Shown here: positions 1 to 5,047 of the stretch, piece by piece
Layout: every line of letters starts with the position of its first letter
How positions within the stretch are numbered: the first letter of the stretch is position 1
Assembly (NCBI GenBank): GCA_021798655.1
Contig: JAJZFE010000183.1
Span: 1 to 6,953 of the forward strand
From: Acidobacteriota bacterium
Lineage (GTDB): Bacteria > Acidobacteriota > Terriglobia > Terriglobales > Acidobacteriaceae
Direction of reading: 5' to 3'
DNA: 6,953 nucleotides
Program-made: the position numbers and the translations under genes
The notes under the pieces: model-generated
Database searches by the model: none
What the model was told of the DNA's origin: nothing
Seen by the model: the letters and a program-made list of their open reading frames with translations, nothing else

Positions 1-108
1 CAACTCCGCAATCTTCGCGCGACACGCCGCCAGATGCGACTCCACCCACGCCGACGCCTGTTCCGCGCCCTCCAGACCACTCCAGATATGCAACGTATCC
101 AATGCCAA
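1..108 (-). CDS. Possible 5' part of an unrecognised gene (runs off the left edge)
   Basis: The minus strand is open from about 138 to position 1. No ATG or GTG start exists in this frame, but a TTG at 108 has a purine-rich GAGGAG eight bases upstream, so I place the start there. An earlier TTG at 138 lies inside a hairpin and lacks a ribosome site. An in-frame TAG shortly upstream of 138 excludes a longer gene. The visible 36 residues begin ALDTLHIW and end HLAACRAKIAEL, with protein-like composition (amphipathic, one Cys, conserved-looking Trp residues). The HLAAC stretch faintly recalls anti-sigma zinc-finger proteins, but the second Cys of that motif is absent. I do not recognise a family. 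It could also be non-coding. Confidence 0.35.
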   Translation of the reverse strand, partial: MALDTLHIWSGLEGAEQASAWVESHLAACRAKIAEL

Positions 109-123
109 CTCCGACTCTCCTCT

Positions 124-144
124 CCCCGCTGCTGACAAGCGGGG
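124..144. repeat. 7-bp perfect inverted repeat (hairpin)
   Basis: CCCCGCT at 124-130 and AGCGGGG at 138-144 pair perfectly around a 7-nt loop. No T-run follows on either strand, so a simple intrinsic terminator is unlikely. It lies at the head of the possible minus-strand gene and about 170 bp before the VKOR gene. It may be a leader hairpin or operator. The rest of 109-298 shows nothing else I can name. Confidence 0.4.
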
Positions 145-298
145 ACTGCCACTACCAGCCTACAACCTGAGCGCAACGCGCAGCTTGCGTCCTGCTCCCT
201 TCACGCCTCGCACGCGCCGCCTCTTTCGTAACCCCCGCCTTTTTCATTTTGTGGACAGCTTTGCGCCGACGCGCCTCTCCGCTACGCACAGTAGCCCC

Positions 299-304
299 TA
301 CAAT
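299..304 (+). promoter_or_regulatory. -10-like box of the VKOR gene, leaderless arrangement
   Basis: TACAAT lies eight bases before the ATG at 313. With the usual 6-7 nt from -10 to transcription start, the RNA would begin at or within a base or two of the start codon. No Shine-Dalgarno is visible between box and ATG. No good -35 is visible. The same geometry recurs at three other genes in this window. Confidence 0.45.
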
Positions 305-312
305 AACGGTGT

Positions 313-777
313 ATGCGTTTCCTCATTGCTCTGCTCGCCCTCGCCGGCCTCATCGACTCTGCCCTCGCCCTGCGCATCCACTACCAGGACCCCGCAGCCG
401 CGCCGCCATGCGCCGTCACCGAAAAGTTCGACTGCGGCGCCGTCAACCACTCGCGCTTCGCCGTCTTCCCGCCCACCAGCTTTGACGAGGCCCCGGACTC
501 GAAGAAGGTCCACGTGCCCGTGGCGATCTTCGGCATCATCGGCTATGGCGTCATCCTGCTCGGCGCGCTGGCCAAGCTGCCCTGGCTCACGCTGCAGCTG
601 GCCGAGATCGGCTTCGCCTTCGCCGCGTTTCTCTCCTACATGGAGGCGTACATCCTCGAAAAGTGGTGCATCTACTGCGTCTACTCCATGGGCATCATCT
701 CCGCGATTCTGCTGTGCAGCATCGTGTGGGTCATCATCCATCGCAACCGCCGCACGGGCACCTTCCTGGGTAGCTAG
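313..777 (+). CDS. VKOR family membrane disulfide oxidoreductase
   Basis: This is a 154-residue vitamin K epoxide reductase (VKOR) family protein. Bacterial homologues reoxidise a periplasmic DsbA-like thioredoxin and pass the electrons to quinone, driving disulfide formation. Visible in the sequence are four hydrophobic segments (about 3-20, 68-88, 93-115 and 123-143). The loop Cys pair C33/C41 has the eight-residue spacing of human VKORC1 C43/C51, with the conserved Ser six residues later (S47). The active-site motif CIYC is at 119-122 at the start of the last helix, and the typical PVAIFGIIGYG stretch is at 69-79. The thioredoxin domain fused to many bacterial VKORs is absent, so the partner must be encoded elsewhere. 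The start is the only ATG in front of helix 1 and has no ribosome site. The next gene follows after six bases, so the two are probably co-transcribed. Confidence 0.9.
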   Translation: MRFLIALLALAGLIDSALALRIHYQDPAAAPPCAVTEKFDCGAVNHSRFAVFPPTSFDEAPDSKKVHVPVAIFGIIGYGVILLGALAKLPWLTLQLAEIGFAFAAFLSYMEAYILEKWCIYCVYSMGIISAILLCSIVWVIIHRNRRTGTFLGS

Positions 778-783
778 ACCTCC

Positions 784-1191
784 ATGTGGCCCAAGGCGCT
801 CGCGCAGCTGATCGAACTCGCACCGCACCTCGCACGGCTGCTGCCGATGGCGGACCGCTTCTTCCAATCGAAGACGGCCGACGCCGAGGCCAGCCGCTCC
901 GCCATGGAGCAGATGGCCGCCGGCCTGCGCGGCGATCTCGGCCAGGTCACCGCGGCCCACGCCGGCCTCTACAGCCAGCTCACTGAACAGCGCGACATCC
1001 TCAACGACCACACCGCAAAGCTGGAGATGCTCTCCGCCGAAGTCAGCGCGGCGCGCCTCTCCGCCGAGGCCAACGCAACCCGGCTCGCCGTGCTCGAAGC
1101 CCGCTGCCGCGTGCTGATCGTGATGGCCTCGGTCACGCTCGCCGCGCTCGTCGCTGTGATCGCTCTGCTGCTGCACTCGGCTCAAGGTTGA
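784..1191 (+). CDS. Coiled-coil protein with C-terminal membrane anchor, unknown function
   Basis: This is a 135-residue protein I cannot assign to a named family. Residues 1-25 form a short amphipathic helix (LAQLIELAPHLARLLP). Residues 30-108 are Ala-, Glu- and Gln-rich with almost no Pro or Gly, consistent with a coiled coil. Residues about 109-131 form one hydrophobic helix followed by a four-residue tail, so the protein looks tail-anchored with most of it on the cytoplasmic side. The ATG sits six bases after the VKOR stop and has no clear ribosome site, so translation may be coupled to VKOR. Codon use matches its high-GC neighbours. Many antisense reading frames cross this region but have compositions typical of shadows. 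Overall form resembles tail-anchored scaffold proteins, but no function is supported beyond linkage to VKOR. Confidence 0.75.
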   Translation: MWPKALAQLIELAPHLARLLPMADRFFQSKTADAEASRSAMEQMAAGLRGDLGQVTAAHAGLYSQLTEQRDILNDHTAKLEMLSAEVSAARLSAEANATRLAVLEARCRVLIVMASVTLAALVAVIALLLHSAQG

Positions 1192-1204
1192 GCGAAGTGA
1201 TGCG

Positions 1205-1218
1205 CCCAGCTAATTGGG
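1205..1218. terminator. Weak hairpin between convergent genes
   Basis: CCCA at 1205-1208 and TGGG at 1215-1218 enclose a 6-nt A/T-rich loop. It lies in the 40-bp gap where the plus-strand coiled-coil gene and the minus-strand DUF3592-like gene converge. That is where a bidirectional terminator would be expected. The stem is only four pairs and no T-run follows, so support is weak. Confidence 0.25.
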
Positions 1219-1231
1219 TTCGCGATGCGGT

Positions 1232-1534
1232 CTAATTCATAAACTGAGCAACAATGAAACCAATCACAACGGCGACAACCACTGCACCGATGATCCAGTG
1301 CTTTATTGTCTCTTTCAACACCAAGTCGTTGCGCTCAGGATTGCTTGGGTCGTACTTCACGGAAATCCAATCGCCCTCCCTATACGTTTCTGAATAGCTC
1401 GTGAAGGTTCCACCGTAATAGTGACCGTCGACTTTGTAGGTGAACACTACAGAATACGACTTGCCGTGCTTCCCATCACTGACGATCACGCTGCCTACAG
1501 CTCCATCGGTCTGTACCCAGTCTCTTCTCCGCAT
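1232..1534 (-). CDS. DUF3592-like small membrane protein
   Basis: This is a 100-residue protein. Residues 6-72 show the DUF3592 pattern: W6, TxGxV (9-13), a Y/F-rich beta stretch with YKVDGHYY (33-40), then REGDWISVKYDPSNPE (52-67). One membrane helix follows at about 79-97. The function of this family is not established. The ATG at 1534 has GGAGGG just upstream with a short spacer, the best ribosome site in the window. The open frame extends further upstream on this strand, but that part is antisense to the dehydratase gene and looks like a shadow. Base composition is unlike the neighbours: about half G+C, with AGA, AGG, ATA, GTA and TTG codons that are rare nearby. This suggests recent acquisition or low expression. 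It is divergent from the dehydratase with only 33 bp between starts. Confidence 0.85.
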   Translation of the reverse strand: MRRRDWVQTDGAVGSVIVSDGKHGKSYSVVFTYKVDGHYYGGTFTSYSETYREGDWISVKYDPSNPERNDLVLKETIKHWIIGAVVVAVVIGFIVAQFMN

Positions 1535-1552
1535 CGACCCTCCGCGAACCCC

Positions 1553-1560
1553 ACTATACT
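1553..1560. promoter_or_regulatory. Shared -10 core of two divergent promoters
   Basis: The octamer ACTATACT reads TATACT on the plus strand (1555-1560) and TATAGT on the minus strand (1558-1553), so two -10 boxes share one TATA core. On plus, transcription would start at about 1567, directly at the ATG of the dehydratase (1568). On minus, it would start near 1546 and give a leader of roughly 12 nt holding the GGAGGG ribosome site of the DUF3592-like gene. No strong -35 is visible for either. Any upstream promoter elements must lie inside the opposite gene. Confidence 0.5.
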
Positions 1561-1567
1561 GAAGCCG

Positions 1568-2602
1568 ATGGCCAACATTACCCTCGCCGACATCCGCGCC
1601 GCGCACGCACGCATCGCACCCGCCGCCGTGCGCACGCCGCTGGTCCTGCTCGACCCCGAGCGTCTGCGCGCCTTCGGCATCGCCCGGCCTCTGCCCGTCA
1701 TCTATCTCAAGGACGAGTCCGCGCAGCCCATCGGCAGCTTCAAGCTGCGCGGCGCGTACAACAGGATCGCCCAACTCTCGCCGGAAGAACTGCGTCGCGG
1801 CGTCATCACCTACAGCTCCGGCAACCACGCGCAGGGCGTGGCCTACGCCGCGCGCGCACTCGGCGCCAAAGCCGTCATCGTCATGCCCTCCAACGCGCCG
1901 CAGATCAAGCGCGACGCCACCGCCGCACTCGGCGCAGAGATCGTGCTCGTCGGCAACGCCAGCAGCGACCGCAAGCTGAAGGCCGAAGATCTCGCCGCCG
2001 CCCACGGCTACACCATCGTGCCGCCCTACGACGACCCCGCCATCATCGCCGGCCAGGCCACCTGCGGCATCGAAATCCTCCAACAGGTACCCAACGTCGA
2101 TCTCGTCCTCTCGCCCGTCTCCGGCGGCGGCCTGCTCTCCGGCGTCTCCGCCGCCATCAAGCTCACAGCGGAAACCCTGATCCCCAATCCCTATTCCCTA
2201 ACCCCTGCAGTCTACGGCTGCGAGCCCGCACTCGCCGCCGACGCGCAGCAGTCCTTCCGCACCCGCACCCTCGTCGAGTGGCCCGCGGCAGACACCACCC
2301 GCACCCTCTGCGACGGCCTGCGAACGCAGTCCCTCGGCGCGTTGAACTTCGAACACATCCTCGCCTTCACCGACGGCATCGTCACCGTCACCGAGGCCGA
2401 GATCCGCCGCACCACGCGCCTCCTCTTCGAAGCAACCGACATCGTCGCCGAACCCAGCGGAGCCATCACGCTGGCCGCCGCGCTCTTCCACGCCGACGAG
2501 CTGCCGCCCGCAAAGACCCTCGTCGCCATCGTCTCCGGCGGCAACCTCGAACCCGCCCTCCGCGCCGAGCTTGCATCCGAACCGCGCAGCGCCACCGTCT
2601 AA
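1568..2602 (+). CDS. PLP-dependent threonine/serine dehydratase or serine racemase
   Basis: This is a 344-residue fold-type II PLP enzyme. Relatives deaminate L-threonine to 2-oxobutanoate or L-serine to pyruvate, or racemise serine. The Schiff-base lysine is K59 in GSFKLRGA. The Asn loop SSGNHAQG is at 83-90, the phosphate-binding glycine loop SGGGLL at 185-190, and the Ser contacting the ring nitrogen is S323 in VSGGN. E219, A223 and D225 match the divalent-metal triad of serine racemase (E-x3-A-x-D). There is no C-terminal ACT domain, so this is not the isoleucine-inhibited IlvA form. Catabolic dehydratase and racemase cannot be separated by sequence alone. Between K198 and V215 the chain is about nine residues longer than in relatives, owing to a heptameric DNA repeat (2175-2209). 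I start at ATG 1568, where family homology begins. The in-frame extension upstream overlaps the divergent gene. No Shine-Dalgarno is present. Confidence 0.92.
   Translation: MANITLADIRAAHARIAPAAVRTPLVLLDPERLRAFGIARPLPVIYLKDESAQPIGSFKLRGAYNRIAQLSPEELRRGVITYSSGNHAQGVAYAARALGAKAVIVMPSNAPQIKRDATAALGAEIVLVGNASSDRKLKAEDLAAAHGYTIVPPYDDPAIIAGQATCGIEILQQVPNVDLVLSPVSGGGLLSGVSAAIKLTAETLIPNPYSLTPAVYGCEPALAADAQQSFRTRTLVEWPAADTTRTLCDGLRTQSLGALNFEHILAFTDGIVTVTEAEIRRTTRLLFEATDIVAEPSGAITLAAALFHADELPPAKTLVAIVSGGNLEPALRAELASEPRSATV
2175..2209 (+). repeat. Degenerate heptameric tandem repeat inside the dehydratase gene
   Basis: Five consecutive 7-nt units all begin with CCC. Units include CCCTGAT, CCCCAAT and CCCTATT. 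The run is in frame and encodes the segment with IPNPYSLTP. It resembles intergenic heptamer runs more than coding DNA around it. Its Pro/Asn/Tyr/Ser content also contrasts with the Ala-rich surroundings. Confidence 0.7.
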
Positions 2603-2605
2603 AGC

Positions 2606-2712
2606 GTTGTCAGTTCTCCGTTCTCAGTGATCAGTACCTGCAAGCGCGCCGGCACCAAAGGCCAACACGAATCCACTGAAAACGAATCCACTGAAAACTG
2701 AGAACCGACAAC
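2606..2712. repeat. Imperfect inverted repeat with heptamer runs (REP/MITE-like)
   Basis: The arms at 2606-2628 and 2690-2712 are 23 nt each and complementary at 20 positions, separated by 61 nt. The left arm is built of 7-nt units (CAGTTCT at 2611, CCGTTCT at 2618, CAGTGAT at 2625, CAGTACC at 2632). The right arm read on minus has the same style (GTTCTCA, GTTTTCA). The element fills nearly the whole gap between the dehydratase stop and the next gene. An RNA from it could fold into a long hairpin and might separate the two genes transcriptionally, although no T-run follows. Confidence 0.65.
2668..2697 (+). repeat. Perfect 15-bp tandem duplication
   Basis: CGAATCCACTGAAAA occurs twice head to tail (2668-2682 and 2683-2697) without mismatch. 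The second copy runs into the right arm of the surrounding inverted repeat. Perfect identity suggests a recent slippage or duplication event. Confidence 0.9.
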
Positions 2713-2726
2713 TAACACCCCTCCCT

Positions 2727-3755
2727 ATGCGCCCTCTCTCGCTCCTCGCCGCCGCTTTGCTCCTCGCCGCTCCCGCCTTCGCGCAGCATCGCAAGGGCGA
2801 CCCCAACGCCTCCGGCTACGACAACGCCGACCGCGCCACGCTGCTGCACACCGCCAACGTCTACGCGATGGCCGACAGTGCCACGCCGCCGCTGACCACC
2901 GTCGCGCCCGGCCACGAGATCGTGCTGGTCAACACGCGCGATGCACAGAAGGACTCCGACTGGGTGAACGTCTTCGCCAACACCGACCCGAAGGACGAAG
3001 AAGACCCCGACTCCAAGCCCGACTTCGAAGACCCCAGGGACAACCCCGACCCCAGCTCGGGATGGATTCGCAACAAGGGCATCGTCGGTCCGAAGACGCC
3101 GCACGGCGACGCCATCCTCTTCGGCGCCGCGGCCGAGTACGAGTCCCAGGCCTCGCACCCCAACCCGCCCGCCGGGGCCGATGCCGCCGCGCACCGCCTC
3201 TATCAACGCGTCGTCGATTACTTCCCCGACTCCCCTCTCGCGCCCGAGGCCCTCTTCCGCGCCGCCGATATTCGCTGGCAGCTCGACAAACTCGACATCG
3301 CCACCCTGCCCAGCGCGCACGAGCAGCAGGCCTTTCTGCGGCCCAACCTGTACGACGGCGAGCTGCGCCGCGTCATGAAGCTGTACCCCAACTCCGACTT
3401 CGCCGCGCGCGCCGCCTTCGACCTGCTCGACGCAAAGCTCTGCGGCGACTGGCAGGGACTGCCCACCTGCCCCGAGCAGGAATCGAACCTCTACCTGAAG
3501 TACGCCAGCCAGTACCCCGGCGGCCCGAAGTCTGCCGAGGCGCTCTACGGCGCGGCCTATCGGCAGGGCGCGCTCGTCACCATGTACAAGCTCGACGACG
3601 ACCCGCGCCGCTCCGCCGCCGCCGCCAGAAACTGCCAGGCCATCGCCGACCAGCTGCAGCACGATTATCCGAAGTCTGACTTCGCCGACCGCGCCACGGC
3701 CATCGCCTACAAAGTCGCGCAGGGAATCCCGGTCTACGGCAGCGACCGCGACTGA
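2727..3755 (+). CDS. Exported protein with SH3-like domain and TPR-like repeats
   Basis: This is a 342-residue protein. Residues 1-19 are a signal peptide ending AFA before Q20, so it is secreted to the periplasm. It has no lipobox Cys. Residues about 37-120 look like a bacterial SH3 domain (TANVYA, then GHEIVLVNT, DWVNVF and GWIRNKGIV). This domain is interrupted by an acidic Asp/Glu/Pro-rich insertion at 87-110. Residues about 152-332 carry four helical repeats sharing a signature of Y/F-P followed by small residues and Ala (DYFPDSP 164, KLYPNSD 218, SQYPGGP 261, HDYPKSD 312), similar to BamD/YbgF-type TPRs. C239 and C248 could form a loop disulfide, and C303 would be unpaired. The function is unknown, but the build fits a periplasmic adaptor in cell-wall or outer-membrane assembly. 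The start is the ATG in front of the signal peptide and has no ribosome site. A 359-residue antisense frame here is a shadow. Confidence 0.83.
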   Translation: MRPLSLLAAALLLAAPAFAQHRKGDPNASGYDNADRATLLHTANVYAMADSATPPLTTVAPGHEIVLVNTRDAQKDSDWVNVFANTDPKDEEDPDSKPDFEDPRDNPDPSSGWIRNKGIVGPKTPHGDAILFGAAAEYESQASHPNPPAGADAAAHRLYQRVVDYFPDSPLAPEALFRAADIRWQLDKLDIATLPSAHEQQAFLRPNLYDGELRRVMKLYPNSDFAARAAFDLLDAKLCGDWQGLPTCPEQESNLYLKYASQYPGGPKSAEALYGAAYRQGALVTMYKLDDDPRRSAAAARNCQAIADQLQHDYPKSDFADRATAIAYKVAQGIPVYGSDRD

Positions 3756-3971
3756 GCTGGCCCGATCGCCTTCCCGATGAGCCACCTGCAAATAAACTTC
3801 GCTCGAAAATCCAGCAAACTCGCTCTGTCAAGCCCCCAAAGCCCCGAAGCAACACATTGCGAACGACTTACGCTCTAACGAATCATTACCACCCATGACC
3901 TATACTGGAATCAGGGACATTCTCGGCGAACCGCCAAAACCCACCCCATCCACGCTTCACGCATAACTCCT

Positions 3972-3998
3972 TTGATTTCTATATTATACCCGTAAAAT
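3972..3998 (+). promoter_or_regulatory. Plus-strand promoter candidate upstream of the hairpin
   Basis: TTGATT (3972-3977) and TAAAAT (3993-3998) are 15 nt apart, which is short but usable. Transcription from about 4005 would put most of the hairpin and the G-run into a leader of about 137 nt for uppP. It overlaps the minus-strand promoter candidate. Confidence 0.3.
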
Positions 3999-4010
3999 CT
4001 CTGGAATCAA
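3983..4010 (-). promoter_or_regulatory. Minus-strand sigma70-like promoter in the A+T-rich spacer
   Basis: On the minus strand, TTGATT (4010-4005) and TATAAT (3988-3983) are separated by 16 nt. The -10 is a perfect consensus match and the -35 matches four of six. Transcription would start near 3976 and run left through the spacer toward the 3' end of the SH3/TPR gene, where no minus-strand gene lies. It might make an antisense or small RNA. Confidence 0.4.
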
Positions 4011-4054
4011 TATTTTGCAGCCACAAGGCCCCGTAAACTGTTGATTCCAGAGAT
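3997..4054. repeat. Long hairpin, 14-bp perfect stem plus inner helices
   Basis: ATCTCTGGAATCAA (3997-4010) and TTGATTCCAGAGAT (4041-4054) are perfect reverse complements. As RNA the stem continues inward with U-G, A-U, a mismatch, three A-U pairs, G-U and C-G. It ends in a small GCC/GGC helix capped by ACAA (4020-4029). No T-run follows, so it is not a standard terminator. It may be a leader RNA structure or a two-sided operator. Confidence 0.75.
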
Positions 4055-4069
4055 CAGCTCCCCGGCATA

Positions 4070-4084
4070 GGGGGGTGGGGGGGG
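4070..4084 (+). repeat. G-run (six G, T, eight G) upstream of uppP
   Basis: Six G residues (4070-4075), one T and eight G residues (4077-4084) lie 57 bp before the uppP ATG. CCCC at 4060-4063 could pair with part of it. Such runs are prone to slippage and can stack as G-quadruplexes. Sequencing error in run length is possible. Confidence 0.85.
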
Positions 4085-4127
4085 TGCCTGCATCCGGCAA
4101 TTCACACCTTTCGTCCGCACTTCACTT

Positions 4128-4133
4128 TAGAAT
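4128..4133 (+). promoter_or_regulatory. -10-like box of uppP, leaderless arrangement
   Basis: TAGAAT lies eight bases before the uppP ATG (4142), with no Shine-Dalgarno between. Predicted transcription start is at about 4140. TTCACA at 4101 is too far upstream (21 nt) to be a normal -35. Confidence 0.45.
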
Positions 4134-4141
4134 CAGACACT

Positions 4142-5047
4142 ATGTCATTGCTGAAAATTCTCATCCTGGCGATTGTGCAAGGCCTCGCCGAACTGCTTCC
4201 CGTTTCAAGCTCCGCGCACGTTGTCGTTGCGGAGAAGCTTCTCGGACTCGATCCCAGCTCGCCGCAGATGACGCTGGTGCTGGTCATGCTCCACACCGGA
4301 ACGATGTTTGCGGTCATCGCGTACTTCTGGTCGCAGTGGAAGCGCTCATACTTCTCCGCCGAAGACGCATTCAAGCGCTTCGCTGTCCGCGCCATCTGGG
4401 CCACGGCGCTTACCGGCATCATCGGCTACCCGCTGCAGAAGATCGTCGCGCACATCGCGTTTCCGAACGTACCCAAGGCGCAGATTGAGGACCTCTTCGG
4501 CAGGCTCGATATCGTCGCGGTCGCGCTGTTCACGGTGGGCCTGCTGATCCTCTGGGCGGGCTTCGCGGGCCAGGACGCCGAGGCCGCAGCGACCAACGCC
4601 TACGAGCGCTCCATCTCGCGCTCGGGCGACAACGTCACCTTCTCGCAGGCTGGCTGGATGGGCGCGATTCAGGGCCTCTGCCTGCCGTTTCGCGGCTTCT
4701 CCCGCTCCGGCGCGACCATCTCGATGGGCCTGCTGACCGGTGCCAACCGCGAGCGCGCGGAACGGTTCTCGTTCGCATTGGCCGTCATTCTCACGCCTCC
4801 CGTGATCGCCCGCGAGGTGCTGCGCCTGCTGCACGCGCGGCACGAGGCTGCGGCGCTGGGTGTGACGCTCGACCTGCACGCCAGCGTCGTCGCCGCACTG
4901 TTTGGCATGGTATTCAGCTTCCTCGCCGGACTTGCCGCGCTGCGCTGGCTGAGCAGCTGGCTGGAGCACGGCCGCTGGTACCTCTTCGGCATCTACTGCG
5001 TGCTGGCCAGCTTCGTCGTGTTCTTCCTGCACCTGCGCCGATATTAG
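4142..5047 (+). CDS. uppP: Undecaprenyl-diphosphatase (BacA/UppP)
   Basis: This is a 301-residue polytopic membrane enzyme. It dephosphorylates undecaprenyl pyrophosphate to the monophosphate, recycling the lipid carrier used for peptidoglycan and other cell-wall polymers. High activity gives bacitracin tolerance. The first family motif is QGLAELLPVSSSAH (13-26), with Q13 and E17 forming the (E/Q)xxxE pair and H26 conserved. HTGT at 51-54 is the next signature. The second motif is LPFRGFSRSGATIS (181-194) with catalytic-type S187 and R188. The usual Pro of PGxSRSG is Arg here (R184), a variant I believe exists in a subfamily. About eight hydrophobic segments are visible and the length is normal. 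The product starts with MSLLKI, as family members do, and no ribosome site is present. It ends overlapping the stop codon of the convergent DoxX gene. Confidence 0.95.
   Translation: MSLLKILILAIVQGLAELLPVSSSAHVVVAEKLLGLDPSSPQMTLVLVMLHTGTMFAVIAYFWSQWKRSYFSAEDAFKRFAVRAIWATALTGIIGYPLQKIVAHIAFPNVPKAQIEDLFGRLDIVAVALFTVGLLILWAGFAGQDAEAAATNAYERSISRSGDNVTFSQAGWMGAIQGLCLPFRGFSRSGATISMGLLTGANRERAERFSFALAVILTPPVIAREVLRLLHARHEAAALGVTLDLHASVVAALFGMVFSFLAGLAALRWLSSWLEHGRWYLFGIYCVLASFVVFFLHLRRY

Larger units (their letters stand above)
3905..4135. repeat. Cluster of GAATCA words upstream of uppP
   Basis: CTGGAATCA occurs at 3905-3913 and 4001-4009 and inverted at 4042-4050. The core GAATCA also appears at 3880-3885 and 4130-4135. 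That gives five copies of a 6-mer in about 256 bp, far above chance. Two copies are the arms of the hairpin and one overlaps the uppP -10 box. They could be binding sites for one regulator or remains of a repeat. Confidence 0.5.
3756..4141. other. 386-bp non-coding spacer before uppP
   Basis: No credible gene is present on either strand. The left part (3756-3900) shows nothing I can name, and I see no clear terminator for the SH3/TPR gene. The middle (about 3970-4050) is A+T-rich in a G+C-rich genome and holds promoter-like boxes and a long hairpin. The right part has a G-run and the uppP promoter. The individual elements are listed separately. Confidence 0.7.

Noticed and set aside
298..1185. 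A 295-residue open frame on minus opposite VKOR and the coiled-coil gene
   Set aside because: It is low-complexity, Gly/Asp/His/Val-rich sequence typical of antisense shadows in high-GC DNA. The plus-strand genes here have clear motifs and membrane helices.
1421..1567. N-terminal extension of the dehydratase frame
   Set aside because: It overlaps the divergent DUF3592-like gene and has no similarity to the enzyme family, whose usual start matches ATG 1568.
1535..2083. Upstream extension of the DUF3592-like frame
   Set aside because: It is antisense to the conserved dehydratase. Family similarity and a ribosome site both support the ATG at 1534.
2712..3791. A 359-residue open frame on minus opposite the SH3/TPR gene
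   Set aside because: It is Val/Gly/Arg-rich with no motifs. The plus strand has a signal peptide and repeated TPR-like signatures.
3997..4054. Hairpin as intrinsic terminator of the SH3/TPR gene
   Set aside because: It lies about 240 bp past the stop, has an A/T-rich stem and is not followed by T residues on plus.
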